The notes under the pieces: generated by a model
The model's database searches: none
The model's input: only the letters and a program-made list of their open reading frames with translations
Told to the model about the DNA's origin: nothing
Made by a program: the position numbers and the translations under genes
Part shown: piece by piece, positions 13,707 to 25,528 of the stretch
How positions within the stretch are numbered: position 1 is the stretch's first letter
Layout of the letters: the number at the start of each line of letters is the position of its first letter
Source: Lethocerus indicus
Lineage: Eukaryota; Arthropoda; Insecta; Hemiptera; Belostomatidae
Direction of reading: 5' to 3'
Assembly (NCBI GenBank): GCA_019843655.1
Contig: JACDQD010000005.1
Span: 28,902,954-28,966,953, forward strand
DNA: 64,000 bases

Positions 13707-13792
13707 GAACTTTTCTTCCGGTAATATTAATACAGACGTATAAACCTTTTTGTCATAAAAATATATAGAAAGCGAACTTTCTTCCGGTAATA
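13707..13792 (+). repeat. Short direct repeat containing TTCTTCCGGTAATA
   Basis: GAACTTTTCTTCCGGTAATA at 13707-13726 and GAACTTTCTTCCGGTAATA at 13774-13792 are 67 bases apart. Each carries an ETS-like core (CCGGAA on the minus strand). Confidence 0.6.
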
Positions 13793-15828
13793 ACTTATAG
13801 AGTTTTACATTTCACCAACTCTCGCTGGTGGGGCCTACAAGAACGTTCAGAGGTGGATGAAATATTTTGAAAATAAAATTACAAAACAGGGCCCCTTGTT
13901 TTATTGGAAGTTATCTTTAATACAGGTATTCCATTCACTAGTCATAAAATGTGAAAGTAATGAAATTTAAACATAATCGACAATGGGCGGAAATGTCCAG
14001 CCTTATGTGTTTAACGACATCGGAATTTAGAAAACCGTTGAATCCGTTTTTCACTGATACTGTCCAGGCTCAATACAAATAAAACGAAAACGGAGTTCCA
14101 ATAAACGAACAAATGAAAAATGACGTCATTCCCCTCTCCGCATAACTCATTAAATTATTTATTTATTCATGAGAAAGTTTTCTCTCTAATTTACTCGGCA
14201 ATCACGTGACTCAGGTTATAACTCAGCCGGGTCTCATTGAACACCGTTAATGAACCCGATACGGGGGATCAGTTTGGCGGTGGAGTCGATTTTCATTTTT
14301 GAATTTCATCAATAGGAGGTAATTTCAACGAGTTTCATTAGGGCCGATTTAAAACAGCTTACTGCCATAAGTTGGACTGTCGCGTCCGTAATCGTTTTCT
14401 CTCGTAAATATGTTACGTGAGAAATGTTTATGTGAAATGTAATAGGGATTCGTTTTTACAATCCGTAGGTAAAAATTAGCCCCGAGAAGGGAGAGTCAAG
14501 TAGTCGTAACGGACATCGTCCACCTATCGGAAAATTTATTGCCCTGTAGCGTTAAGGATTTATAACTGAATCCGATCGGACGATTCTCACGCGGTGTTAA
14601 AACATTGTTTAATGCATATGAAATATTCACGTCTAAACGAGCGGAAAGGTCGTCTCGTAGCATCGCCTTTAATGCCAGACGTAGGTCTTCGTATATATTG
14701 GAATTAATTAATCTTTAATCGATATGTTACATTTTCTCATGCCCCGAAAATAATTTATGTAATTTCAAGCATTTACAAAATATCGATGGCCCAGTGATAT
14801 TCATACTTTGTACACGAATTATTTAAGATACCTGTTAAGGTACTATCGCAAGTCACTTCCGACTGGGTTTTATTCAAAATGATTCAATGACGACCTAGAT
14901 ATTTCTGTTTGTGCCTAATAAGCATGGATGAAAATTAAATATAATTATGCTATTTTAAGGTAGTAAGGAGCACGTATAATGAAAATATAAAATGGGTATA
15001 TGACTGTATTAAACCTCTTGGTATGTGTACATGCTTACTTCCTCGTACATACGGGATGCAAAAGACACATACAATTCTCCGCGTAATGTTTGTTTTAAAA
15101 TATTGTGTAAATTTATTAAAATAAAATTCTTACGTCCGCTGGAACATTAGAATATCATTTCTGCCGTAAATATTTGTACGGCTAGGACAAGCGGTTTTGG
15201 CAGGTACTTGGAGAGGTTTTCAGGGCTGATTTAAATGTAGGCAATCTAAAAAAGAAGTTGAAAAAACCCCGATCGATGCGATATACGACCGTTCGGGATT
15301 TCAACAATTGTTTCAGCCGAAGAGTCTATTTTTTTGCCCTGTAAACCGGTCGTATAAAAAAAAATTCCGAATTTATTTATCGTCACGCCCACTCTAAGGT
15401 TTTACACTGGCTTTACCGGTGCCCCGCGAGAGAGCTTAGAACGGACGCTCAGCCGTCGTGAATCTTCCCCTCGGTATAAGAAGTGCAGCGTTTACATATA
15501 TCATTCGCCCGGTTATAATTTACTTTTATTACGTGTCTCCGGTATGCGTATAATGAATTGATAAGCGCTTGTAAAGTTTCAAAACACCCGGTTTAGAGAC
15601 ATGCAACGCTCAGAGAATGGCAGCTGTACGTTTAATTAAAAAAAATATTTTACTTTCTCCTATATTTCCTCACCTCGATTTTCGTAATCGGTGTTAATGA
15701 ATCTGTACTTCAATATTAATGGTAGTCAAGATGAAAATGTAGTTAAAATAAAATGTGGAGTAATTTATTCCCACTCTTATCCTGATCTATCCCTGTTTGT
15801 ATGGTATAACGTCTCTAGCACTACTAAT

Positions 15829-15832
<4 letters not shown>

Positions 15833-15871
<39 letters not shown>
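15833..15871. repeat. AT microsatellite
   Basis: Pure AT run of about 38 bases. Confidence 0.95.
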
Positions 15872-15873
<2 letters not shown>

Positions 15874-16883
15874 ATCTTAATAGTAGCATGATGATATTGA
15901 GCGTTTCATCCCAGTTGGTGTTAAGGGACGACAATCGTTAAAGGAATTGTAAAATCTATGCGAATACTATATTTTTGGATAAAACAAGAAAGGCGTAAAT
16001 ACCAAATAGTGCTGAACATGATTTTATGTGTAACCAGCGACTGTATTCATCAGGTGGCATAAAATAATGTATTTGCCATCTCGATGTTCTTAATTTATTC
16101 TTCCGACCCTCTACATATCTCTTCACCGTGTTTTCGACACATAAAGAATTCCCCGATTATTGTTCAGAATGTATTTTTTCCAATGAATAATTTTCTGGAG
16201 TGACCAACGAGGATCGCCTGAAAGGAGACGTGTAGGAAAAATGAGTTGGCAACGGTTGGCCAAATGATTTGTCCGCCCGAGAAATAGGTCCGAAAATACC
16301 GGTCAGTTTTCGCTAGAGGCGTCGGTCGCCGCGCATAATAAATTCTCCCCTCCGGAACGGGGTTAACCATTCGAATTTTCGCCCCAACTCAGAAAGATAT
16401 TATTATTATTATTATCATCGGTACACGGAGGTCTGCGGGACCCCGAGCCGGTCTTAAATCACGGCCGGATTTCAGGAAAACGCGTCTAAAACACCCGAGA
16501 ATCCCTTTTATTGGACGACTCGACTCCGCCGCAATAATTTACGTACTCGTAAAATTCTCGCTTTTCTCGTCAAAGCAGGGGCGTAAAATTATTTTTGCAA
16601 ATAAACCGGAGAAATATAAAATTGAAAAATTATTACCACTCACAATAAAAGGGACCGAGACGAGCTTTTTTTTTAATCGATTTTTGGTTTCTTTCCTTGT
16701 TATCGCGTCTTTGAACACTATAGGCGGTCATTTTTGCTCGCTTTATTCTAAAGGATTATACATAATTGGATAATGTGTCATGTTTTTAATATGCAAGAAG
16801 CAGAAAGCTCACCACAGTAACAGTGGCTGTGTTGACGAAATGCTTTATCGGAAGTTGTATCTATTCCCTAGCCGACTGAATGA

Positions 16884-16915
16884 AACAGACGATGGCGAAT
16901 AGCCGAAACCGGTTT
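16884..16915 (+). repeat. Short related motif of the hammerhead-like family
   Basis: GACGATGGCGAATAGCC followed by GAAACCGG resembles the core of the 21.6-21.8 kb arms: a GGC/GCC stem with a 5-base loop, then GAAACCGG. The flanks are not shared, so this may be a decayed copy or a chance match. Confidence 0.35.
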
Positions 16916-17727
16916 ATGTTGAATATGTGAGTAGAGACAGAAAATGTTCCGATAATGAAGCTAAAGGAATATGTTATATTCCAGGTTAACAGAAGTCATT
17001 TATACGGTGAACGAGTAAAAAATGAATGCTGGGCTTATATACGATTTTCATAATCAAACGTCAATTTAAGAAGACGTTCAAATTAAGTCCTAATATTATT
17101 ACGAATTATTAAAAACATTGTACAAATTGTCAGCCAAATCCACAAGATATTACGCTATTTCACTATAATTTAGGCTCTTAATGGACCTTAAATTGGTACC
17201 TGTACACGTTTGGAAAGGAATTTTTTTCAATGAGCGCGGTTAGGAGACATCGGGCCGGCCGGCTGAGAATACAAGGGTCTTAAGAGGTTGTGTTTTAAGA
17301 GGGCCTCTCGCTAAACACTCTCGGCGCAGCGTTTCGCTTACAAAGAAGTTTTGACAAGGGCAGGAGCAGAAACTGTGTTCTGCAGAGTCCAAAAATTAGG
17401 CGTCCGTGTCGGTCCGTCCTTTACTGCGAAGGAGGAATGAGACCGGGGCCCGGGGCTGTGGGAGGTTGCTGCTTGTTCGCAGTTCGGTTCATGGTTCATT
17501 AACGACCCGGACTCGAAGACCGGGTAAATATTCCAGAACCTTTTATTCTATATCTGCGAGTGTGTGCATGTGTGTGTCCTGTTTCCTCGCACAATGTCCA
17601 TTGTCCTTCGGAGGTCGATTTCTTATACTTTTTTGCTTTTGGTGTGACGGCGGGAGGGGGGGGGGTCACCTCGACCAAAGCCGACCCGTGTCTTCCACTC
17701 CTACCTCTCGTATCTTCTACTCTTCGA

Positions 17728-17730
<3 letters not shown>

Positions 17731-17783
<53 letters not shown>

Positions 17784-17800
17784 TCTCTCTCTCTCTCTCG

Positions 17801-17842
<42 letters not shown>

Positions 17843-17853
17843 TTTCTCCTTTC
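17731..17853. repeat. Long TC microsatellite
   Basis: About 120 bases of TC with a few CC and GCT interruptions, the longest simple repeat in the window. It creates Ser/Leu frames on the plus strand and Arg/Glu frames on the minus strand that are not genes. Confidence 0.97.
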
Positions 17854-17859
17854 TCACCT

Positions 17860-20440
17860 TCGTAACGCGAGCCTTTATGGCCGGACCCCACATTAGTTTC
17901 AGTCCGAGTCCGAATCGACTCCTCTCGACACGTCTTCGAGTCAAAAGTCGGAAAGGGAGTCGCGTCCAGAAAGGGAGAAAATAAAAAAATATTTTCCCGA
18001 AACATATTCGACGGCCGCGCTCTTTCACGGTGGCGACCGCCCCCTTTGTGCCGCTAATATCCGTGTAAATTAGCGGATGCCCCGACCCGAGTTTGATTGC
18101 TGTCCGAGGAACCTCTCAGAGCTGAGCAGATTTTCTACGCTCCGGCGGTCTCTATTACCCATCAACAAAAACCGCGTCGACAATTTAAAATATAATTTAG
18201 TCGCGGGGGAATATAAAAAGAATCACATTTCCTCGTAAATTCGACACTAATCAAATAATAACAGCATTAATCTGAGATGAAACATGTTGAAGATATTTCG
18301 TTTTTCAAAAATAGTAAGTTGGCCTAAAGTAGGTGGCAGTGTTTAAAACCTGGAAACACGGTTGACAATATCATATTATTACTCGTAACGTAAACGTACT
18401 CCTCTTGTACCTTTGCGTATTGTTTTACATCTCATTATTATGCATTGCTTCTTATACGGGCTTGTCTAGGTCGGGAACAAAATAACAATTCGAAACGGCG
18501 GAGTAAAATCTCGCAGTGGTACTCACAATGAAATATCTAGCTGTTACACGTAAGCGAGACATCTTTTATTCTTGCAAAAAACTAACATTATTTTTAGCCT
18601 ACTGCTATTAGTGTAATAGTGCACAAAATATCTACGGAGTGATTAGTTTTTAATGTTCGTCACTGTTGTTTCTACACTTTCGGTTCTTTCTTCACTGTGG
18701 GACACCGACCATCAAGAGATCGGTGAATCTTCGGGGCCGTGTCCATTGCCAGCCCGAACCATTACATACTTACAAATGAGTGACTCTAATTTCTATAGCG
18801 TAATGTGTTCAAAGTTGCGAGCGATGAAAGAAATTTTTAAATACAACAGTAGTTTCTTTTATATAAGTTTCCCGGACGTGAATTTCGCGAGGTTCGTCCC
18901 CGCGGTGTTGTGAACCCAAGTCGAAAATTAATGCGGGAGCACGTGCCCCAGTCCCGGAACATGTTCCAACCGCCCTGAGGAACACTGGCATTTTCTTTTC
19001 AACAGATCACTTCAAGCTGAACGCTTCCAGTCGAAAGGCCTTTCTGAGAAGGCGCCTTTCGGTTAATGCGCAAAATTAACACTCAGGGTCGAGCGTATTA
19101 ATCGAAATTTGTGTTAGCAAAATACGTACAATGAGGCCCGTAAACGTGAATCATTTTTTATTTCGGATATTTATCGGTCATATATTATCCCTTATATAAT
19201 AACTAAACATTCAAAGAGGCTATTATCTATTTCAATAAAATTTTTATATGTCTTATTCGCAATTATAAATTTATTCGGGGTCAAATAGTTAACGCGTTTT
19301 AAAACCAAATTTGACGAAACTTTCGGCCCAATCCTTGTTATTATTAATATTCAGATTTGAGTACGTCGCGAGACGAACGAGATTTCTTATCGTACGATTC
19401 GTTTTCAACCTTCGCCAGTTTCCTTTTTGAAACGGCGTTTCAAATGACAGAGGTCGCCTTAAAAAGAAATACCGAGAAATGGAAACGGGCAAAAAAAAAG
19501 AGAGAATGAAAGGAGAATAAAAGGAGAAGTATAATTTATTGAAACGGACAGTCATCGCTAATTGTATCTGCGCCAATTAACAATGCAAATTCCGGCTGGC
19601 AGAAACACGTGGGCGGCCTTGTGGAAGATTAATAATTCCGAATGTGACTGGTCCGTTCGGTTAACGAGTGGCGGTGAACACAGTGAACAGTGAACACTGT
19701 CGGCTTTGGGCGACCACAAAAGGATTTCGATGAGTGGAAAATCAACGGCATTGGATATAGAGGCCCGCCAGTGGACGGTCGCCGCTTCCTTTTATTTAAC
19801 CCGCCCGATATATCCCCGTTGCTCTTCAAAATGCCCGACCTCGAATCGTTTAATTGATTTAAACGTTCCGTTGACCCGGGAATCGACAACTAAAAAGGGA
19901 ACACTCAACGTCTCAATGCCGTCTGTCATCCGGCTTATTTCTCATAAGTTCGTTGCCTTATTTGGGAGAATGGCAGATTTCGCGTGATTTACGCACTCGG
20001 TCTCGATTGAAAGAGAATTTAATAATACACACATATAACGCATATGTGAATGAATGAAGAACGCCCGGATATCTGTGTTAACTGGAGCACCTTGGCCTTA
20101 AAATTCAAGAATATAGTAAGACACGGTTGGAAATCTAAGGAAATAAAAATGGAGAACTTTATACGAAATTTGTTTCACGGAGGACAACATTTCTTCCTGT
20201 TTAATTTTCTTTGTGTTCCTATACTGCAATGTTGTAAAGAATTTAAAACATCGTACCTCCTTGGTTCTCTTCCACTGAATATATGATACGAAATAACCAT
20301 ATATATTCCGGGACTTATGATTTTCTAAACATATTTTTTTAATCATTTATTTCCCTTATATGTGGAAAACAACGAAGTTTTTAGTTTCGAATACCTGTTA
20401 TACTACATGCAGTGCTCAAGGGAGGTGACCTGACCGTGCG
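17860..20440. other. Non-coding stretch
   Basis: Mixed composition; no supported gene. Contains the GTGAACA repeat. Confidence 0.5.
19673..19700 (+). repeat. Short tandem GTGAACA repeat
   Basis: Three GTGAACA units; the last passes into ACTGT, so the block is also partly palindromic. Confidence 0.7.
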
Positions 20441-20502
20441 GGCAGGATGCCCCTGGCAAGCCTGGCATAGGCGTGACTCACCGCCGTACCGATAGACGCA
20501 GC

Positions 20503-20566
20503 TACTGAAGACGGTGGGCGGACGGCGTGAAACCGGTCTAGAAAAAGACCAAACCAGCGAGAGGAG
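20503..20566 (+). repeat. Diverged copy of the hammerhead-like repeat
   Basis: Contains CTACTGAAGACGG, then GTGAAACCGGTCTAG and, after AAAAAGACC, AAACCAGCGAGAGGAG. The last segment matches the outer part of the 21.6-21.8 kb inverted-repeat arms. The stem II region differs. CTA before the CUGAAGA and TAG after the GTC could form a short helix I. No open reading frame of an element is attached. Confidence 0.6.
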
Positions 20567-21605
20567 CCGAAAGATCGAATAAACCAGAATTGAATTTACA
20601 GATCTCTACTCACCTGCGGAGGATCATGTCTTTTAACTCTGAAAATAATTAAAAATAATCTGAATTGTAGCACAAAATCTCAAATAGTGAACCATATGCT
20701 GTACATTAGACCAGAGCGTCAAGTATCTCGGTTTTTTTGAATAGGACAAATGTAAAGTTGAATATAGAATTTCGTCGAAAAGGTGGAATTGAGATTTATT
20801 TCTGGGATATACTTAGCGGGAGCGCCTCATTTGACTCATTGTCCGTCTCCCTTCCTATGACTTATATCTTCTGGGGCCGATCTAATCGGGCTCGTATCTC
20901 CGCTCGTCGGAAACGCTAACAAAATAACGTCCTATTATCTGTGTTCCCGAGGGGGGAGACACGCATCCAGCTGTCCCGAGGGACTCCCGGGACAAAACTA
21001 CGCGGCCTCAAACAATACGAATGTTACGCCGAGCCCAGTATCGGATAATCAATTGTTAATCTAAGTCGATCTGACCGGATCCCCCCCCGCCCCGCTGCCG
21101 GTACCACCTACCACCTTACACACACTTATACACTGGGGACAGCCAGGAGGTACACCTAATACCGGTAGCCTTCTCCAACCTTCTTTCTCCCTCCTCCTGC
21201 CTCTCTTTCTCACGCAATACTTATCTCCCTCCCTCCTTGGTACCGCTCCTCCTCCGCCTCCTCCCTTTCACGCCGCCCCTCGCGCCTGGCCAAGGCAATT
21301 GGAACAATACCCGTATTATTCACGGGTCGTGTGCATGTGTTGGTGGCTCCTAATCTCTATTAAGAGATCTCTGCACGCGCCTCCAAGAGGGTACTTTGTG
21401 TGAGGCGGCCGACGCTAACGACACGGCCGGGGCTTGCGGCAATTTATATTGTTTTACAGAATCCCAGTCAGTGTACCCGGCTTTGAAAAGGGGGGGACGG
21501 CGGTGTTTTACTTTTTTGGGGGCCCTTTTCAGGAAACGTTACACTGCGCGAGGATAAATGAATATTATTTTAACGCAGAAGAAACGAGGGGTTGGAATTT
21601 ATTGT

Positions 21606-21791
21606 GTTTATGTCTCCTCTCGCTGGTTTGGCCTTTTGCTAGACCGGTTTCGGCTGCTCGCCATCTTCACTATTGGCACTTGGGATGTTTTTCGGGCATC
21701 CTCACTGCACTGTCACTGTACTTGTACTGAAGATGACGAGCAGCCGAAACCGGTCTGGCAAAAGGCCAAACCAGCGAGAGGAGACATAAAC
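21606..21791. repeat. 64-bp inverted repeat (foldback) carrying hammerhead-like motifs
   Basis: Arms 21606-21669 and 21728-21791 are reverse complements with two mismatches in 64 positions, around a 58-base spacer. Weaker similarity continues about 10 bases outward on each side. Each arm, read outward from the spacer, contains TGAAGATG, a short GGC...GCC or GAC...GCC stem and then CCGAAACCGGTC. This order resembles the conserved core of hammerhead ribozymes (CUGANGA, stem II, GAAA, cleavage triplet). Related copies lie at 20.5 and 16.9 kb. Known: Penelope-like elements often carry such motifs in their terminal repeats. Assignment to that group is an inference; no reverse transcriptase is seen. 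Confidence 0.75.
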
Positions 21792-21799
21792 AGAACAAA

Positions 21800-22800
21800 T
21801 CTACGGTACTTGAACTTATTATTTCTAATGGTCCTGCGCTACGTCTGACTTATTTCGACTTTTGCCCACTTTAAGTAACATTCTTTCTGAAAAATGCGGT
21901 ATAAGTATTGCTTTTTTCACCGAAGCGAATTTTTGGATTCGCGATAGCGCCCTCAGTCCAAAAGTGCCACTTGCCGTTTCTACTGTTAAATTGAAATTAG
22001 AATAGCCTTTAATACCCTTTGTTATTTTGAACACCTATATCCTTTAATCATTGAGTAATGTTTTTATTAGATATTTTTCAGGATTCATATAATTATTTCC
22101 TTTGATTATAATGTTTGTGCGTTATGTCTCAAATATCCATTCACCAAATTAACAAAATATTACTGTAATATACTAAACATTTCTACTGTATTCCTAATAC
22201 CGGCGGCAATTTTCACATTACTTGTTTCCGTTAATTAATTAACGACAGCCTATTCAGAAGGCATGGTGTAAGAATAACTTGCAAAATGTTGAAAAACATT
22301 TGTGGAATTGTGTTGATTTCAATACCCGCCGTTGATCTCGTCCTCCTGCCCACGGAAATCGGGTCTGTGTTGTGCAAGAACAAAGGGGAAACCATTAGAC
22401 GTTAACAAACTATACACGGGCGGGCGACATTGAACGCGCCGATATTCCCATTAATCTCTTGTAATTACTTAGATTGCCGGCCACCTATGCAAGCCCGCTC
22501 TTTAGGAATGCACCGCCTTTGGACATGATCAACTGCACCTCTTCCGATAAACGAGTTTCCTGATTTATTTCATTCGGTCTCCATGACAGGGATACAATCG
22601 GATCCGACGGATAACGCACTCTCGACAATATAAATGAGTAAAGAAGTTGAAACATCGAATGATTTGAAATTCAATTTTTATTTACTTTCGTCAAAGTTGA
22701 AATTTTATACGGTGAACACAAATCATGAAATATATTCGCGCCAAGTTCACTGTAATCAAGCGTTGTTCGTACAGATTCCTGTGTGCTTCGTTATGGTTTT
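21800..22800. other. Non-coding stretch between the foldback and the MITE
   Basis: Apart from the palindrome at 22229 nothing stands out. Confidence 0.5.
22229..22244. promoter_or_regulatory. Perfect palindrome CGTTAATTAATTAACG with homeodomain cores
   Basis: Sixteen-base palindrome containing overlapping TTAATTAA / TAATTA cores, typical of homeodomain binding or Paired-type dimer sites. Binding is an inference. Confidence 0.35.
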
Positions 22801-22801
22801 A

Positions 22802-23029
22802 TATGGGGGTGTCCCAAAATTAACGCAATTTTTGAATTTGCCACCATTCTTGCAGTAAAGTTGGAAACCGTATTAAAAAAAAACTATTTGACAGCCGATA
22901 GTTTAGGGTTAGTACAAATGGAGTGTTACACGATAGAACAACGTGTTTTCATTGTTGAACAATATTTCAAAACTAAGTGGGCAGCCACAGTTCGATTCAA
23001 ATTGTAAGCGTTAATTTTGGGACACCCTA
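22802..23029 (+). mobile_element. Small mariner-type MITE with transposase remnant
   Basis: About 228 bp with terminal inverted repeats sharing GGGTGTCCCAAAATTAACGC (left end near 22808, right end near 23027) next to TA/TATA sites. Inside, plus-strand codons around 22919-23007 read YTIEQRVFIVEQYFKTKWAA then TVRF, which resembles the start of Tc1/mariner/IS630-type transposases common in arthropods. The rest of the gene is absent. The exact ends are uncertain by 2 bases because of TATA ambiguity. Confidence 0.8.
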
Positions 23030-23030
23030 T

Positions 23031-23999
23031 ATTTTCATCCCAGGACACATATTTTCTGAATATGATTTTCCTACTGGAATATGACAATTATTAATTATAG
23101 TTGGTACCTATTGTAAGTAGCGTCTAAAGACAATATATTCTATTCGATATTGTTCATTAATGTTTTTACTCGACATTGTTTTATCTCGGCTTCGTTTTAC
23201 CGTTAACTTTCGTGGTTTCCTCTTGTTCTTCCTGTCGGTGTTGCCCGATATAATTCTCTCACTCGACCTCTCAGTATCGGACGCCCTGTTGACTGTGCAA
23301 AGCACGAGAGAGCACTTTTCGAGAACCGTTAAATGCCGAGAGGCACTCAAGATATAAATCATTTACGGAACATTTGAATCTCGTTTCAGACCGGCCGTTA
23401 CCCCCTTTTCGGAGCCCGTGCTCCGCTTGGACATTCCCAAATGTGTAATCCACGTAATTGCATTCCGAATCTGGATGGATTCGTATCATTAAGAAAGCTG
23501 TTAAAAAATCGTATACCACCTGTTGGGAGTGTAATATAATTTCCACCGGATGACCTTTGCAGATTTCATTTGTAATAACTATCTTACAATGTAGGAAAAA
23601 CTTATCAGTTAGATAGCAGCTGTTAGTAATAGTTCTCCATTAAATTATGTGAGTACCACCAGCAACTAAGTATGAAACAGTTGTGTGTGTTCCTGAGTTT
23701 TAAGCTCGATAATATTTTTGCAACGAGCTAAGAACGACTCAGTAAACTACTTTGCCTCAGACGGACGAGCTATTGCAGTAGTAAAAAGTTACAGATATAA
23801 ATTTATTTCAACAGATCTATTATATTGGTTAATGTATCCTGAATTTCCATATACATTTTCTTTCGTCGATTTAATAAACATGTTTTGCATCCGTCGATAA
23901 TTGACGATGTTACACAATAACTTATGCTCGTGTAAATGTTCTCGTCTTCATTTTGGCTCGGGTGGTAAAAGGGTAGGATGAACAACACATTGTTTTTTT
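23031..23999. other. Flank beyond the putative 3' end of the zfh2-like gene
   Basis: No gene seen. This is the first sequence past the distal poly(A) signal on the minus strand. Confidence 0.45.
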
Positions 24000-24015
24000 A
24001 CTCATAAACTAGCTG

Positions 24016-24021
24016 TTTATT
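24016..24021 (-). terminator. Distal polyadenylation signal AATAAA
   Basis: Minus-strand AATAAA. About 20-25 bases downstream lies GTAAAAAAACA, a plausible cleavage site, followed by the GT-rich TGTGTTGTTC, the usual order of a metazoan poly(A) site. It would give a 3' UTR of about 3.85 kb. Confidence 0.5.
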
Positions 24022-24352
24022 CCCATTTATACAATGTTGATTTTCAAACAGATCGGTTGCGAGTGAGTTCAAATTTTTTGTCCAAATTTAATATTCACTT
24101 TTTCTCATAAACATATGGATTCTTCACAGTATTTCTTCCAGAGAGTAAACAATACATACTGCTGAAGTATTAAATAGTGAAATGAATATAATAATAGTAA
24201 TAATAATGTTTTCCGTAACAAAATAAAACACCAGTCTCTCTCCTTTGACCCTCTTTTGAAGCCAACTGATAAAAAATATTTCTCCGACTTTAGCAAGCAC
24301 TCAACCGAAAAGAACTTCATCTATTTAAAAAAAAACTCGTGTGTCATGGACC

Positions 24353-24420
24353 AATAATAATAATAATAGTAATAACCATAATATTAAACAATAATAAGTA
24401 ATAATAGGTAATAACTAAAA
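24353..24420. repeat. TAA-rich simple repeat in the putative 3' UTR
   Basis: Imperfect TAA triplet array (TTA on the gene's strand), with a second short array at about 24547-24563. Confidence 0.85.
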
Positions 24421-24457
24421 AATATTGATTTCTTTCTAATTAATATATATATGTATA

Positions 24458-24465
24458 TATATACA
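24458..24465 (-). promoter_or_regulatory. Pumilio-type motif TGTATATA (distal)
   Basis: Second sense-strand TGTATATA, about 440 bases before the distal poly(A) signal. It is embedded in a TA-rich run, which raises the odds of a chance match compared with the proximal copy. Confidence 0.25.
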
Positions 24466-25520
24466 ATCACAATGCGAGAGCTAGGCAATAAATTATATTT
24501 ATCAACTAATCAATAATAAATTGTTCAATATTAATATTTTATTATTTTAATAATAATAATAATACGAAACAAAAAATACAATGTCCCCCCGTTCCGACTC
24601 GTCGTGTCGGCGGTAAGGATAATAGAACAATAGGAGATATTCATTTTAAAAAATAAACAAGCTTACAAGAGATTCAAACATCTTCCATCTTTCTTCTTCT
24701 TCTTAGAAACATAAATTATTATACACTTCCCGCTAAAAAATGAACTACCCTGAACTAGACACAGAAAGGAAACTGAACAGAAAATAAATGGGAAAATAAA
24801 ATCAGTACATTTTGAGTCCGTTCCTTGGAGGTATTAAAAATGCAGGGATCGCAATATGGCTCTAACAAATACATATTTCTTCTGGGAATGATAAACGCAA
24901 TAAATCTTATTCAGTAATTTCAGTATAAACTTTCTCCACTCTCATAAAAAATAAAATCCTCTTGTGGTTAAGCCTTAATGAAACAACGATGAAATCTTCT
25001 TCCGTTAACCGTCATGATTTACTTATAAACGGGTTTGACTCTAGAGTAGCAGATACGGTTATCGCAATCCCAAAAATTAATTCGAATTAAACTCATAAAC
25101 TCGCCACTGGGAACGATTTCGGGGGAGTCGAACTGAAGATGCTCTTAGAGAAATAATATGTTCAACAAACGAAACGTAAAATAATTGACCCGAGAACAAC
25201 TAAAAGTACTAAAAATGGCGTCTTCAGCAACCAAGGTAGAAAATGTTAAATGAAAAAAATAAAATGAGAAAGAGAAGTAGTACAAGTGGAGAAGGGACAA
25301 GAAGCGTCATGCGAGTTAGTGACAATGTCAGTAGCGTGGTGCGAAAATGTTAGAAGATGTTCGAGCCTTCACAATGTTAAAAAAAAGGGTAAACGTTCGT
25401 TATTATAATAATAAGGGCACTGGCCGACCGGCGCATTGATTTCCAGAAAAAATAAACTCTGGAGATCCGAAAGGAAATAAATGGAAATACAAAATGAGAA
25501 AACAGTACATGAGTAACAAA

Positions 25521-25528
25521 GAGGTAGT
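25521..25528 (-). promoter_or_regulatory. let-7 seed match ACTACCTC in the putative 3' UTR
   Basis: On the sense strand ACTACCTC pairs with let-7 nucleotides 2-9. The base opposite let-7 position 1 is not A, so this is an extended 7mer-m8 site. It would be present only in the long 3' UTR isoform. Function is inferred from the seed alone. Confidence 0.3.

Larger units (their letters stand above)
12880..16880. other. AT-rich stretch without genes
   Basis: Only the 13.7 kb direct repeat and the AT microsatellite stand out. No exon with a good splice site and protein-like composition was found. Confidence 0.55.

Noticed and set aside
17406..18028. Frames of 99-192 codons on both strands over the TC tract
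   Set aside because: They consist largely of Ser/Leu or Arg/Glu alternation from the microsatellite, have no domain and are open in several frames at once.
21434..21848. Frames of 96-98 codons across the foldback
   Set aside because: They translate the inverted-repeat arms and have no protein family features.
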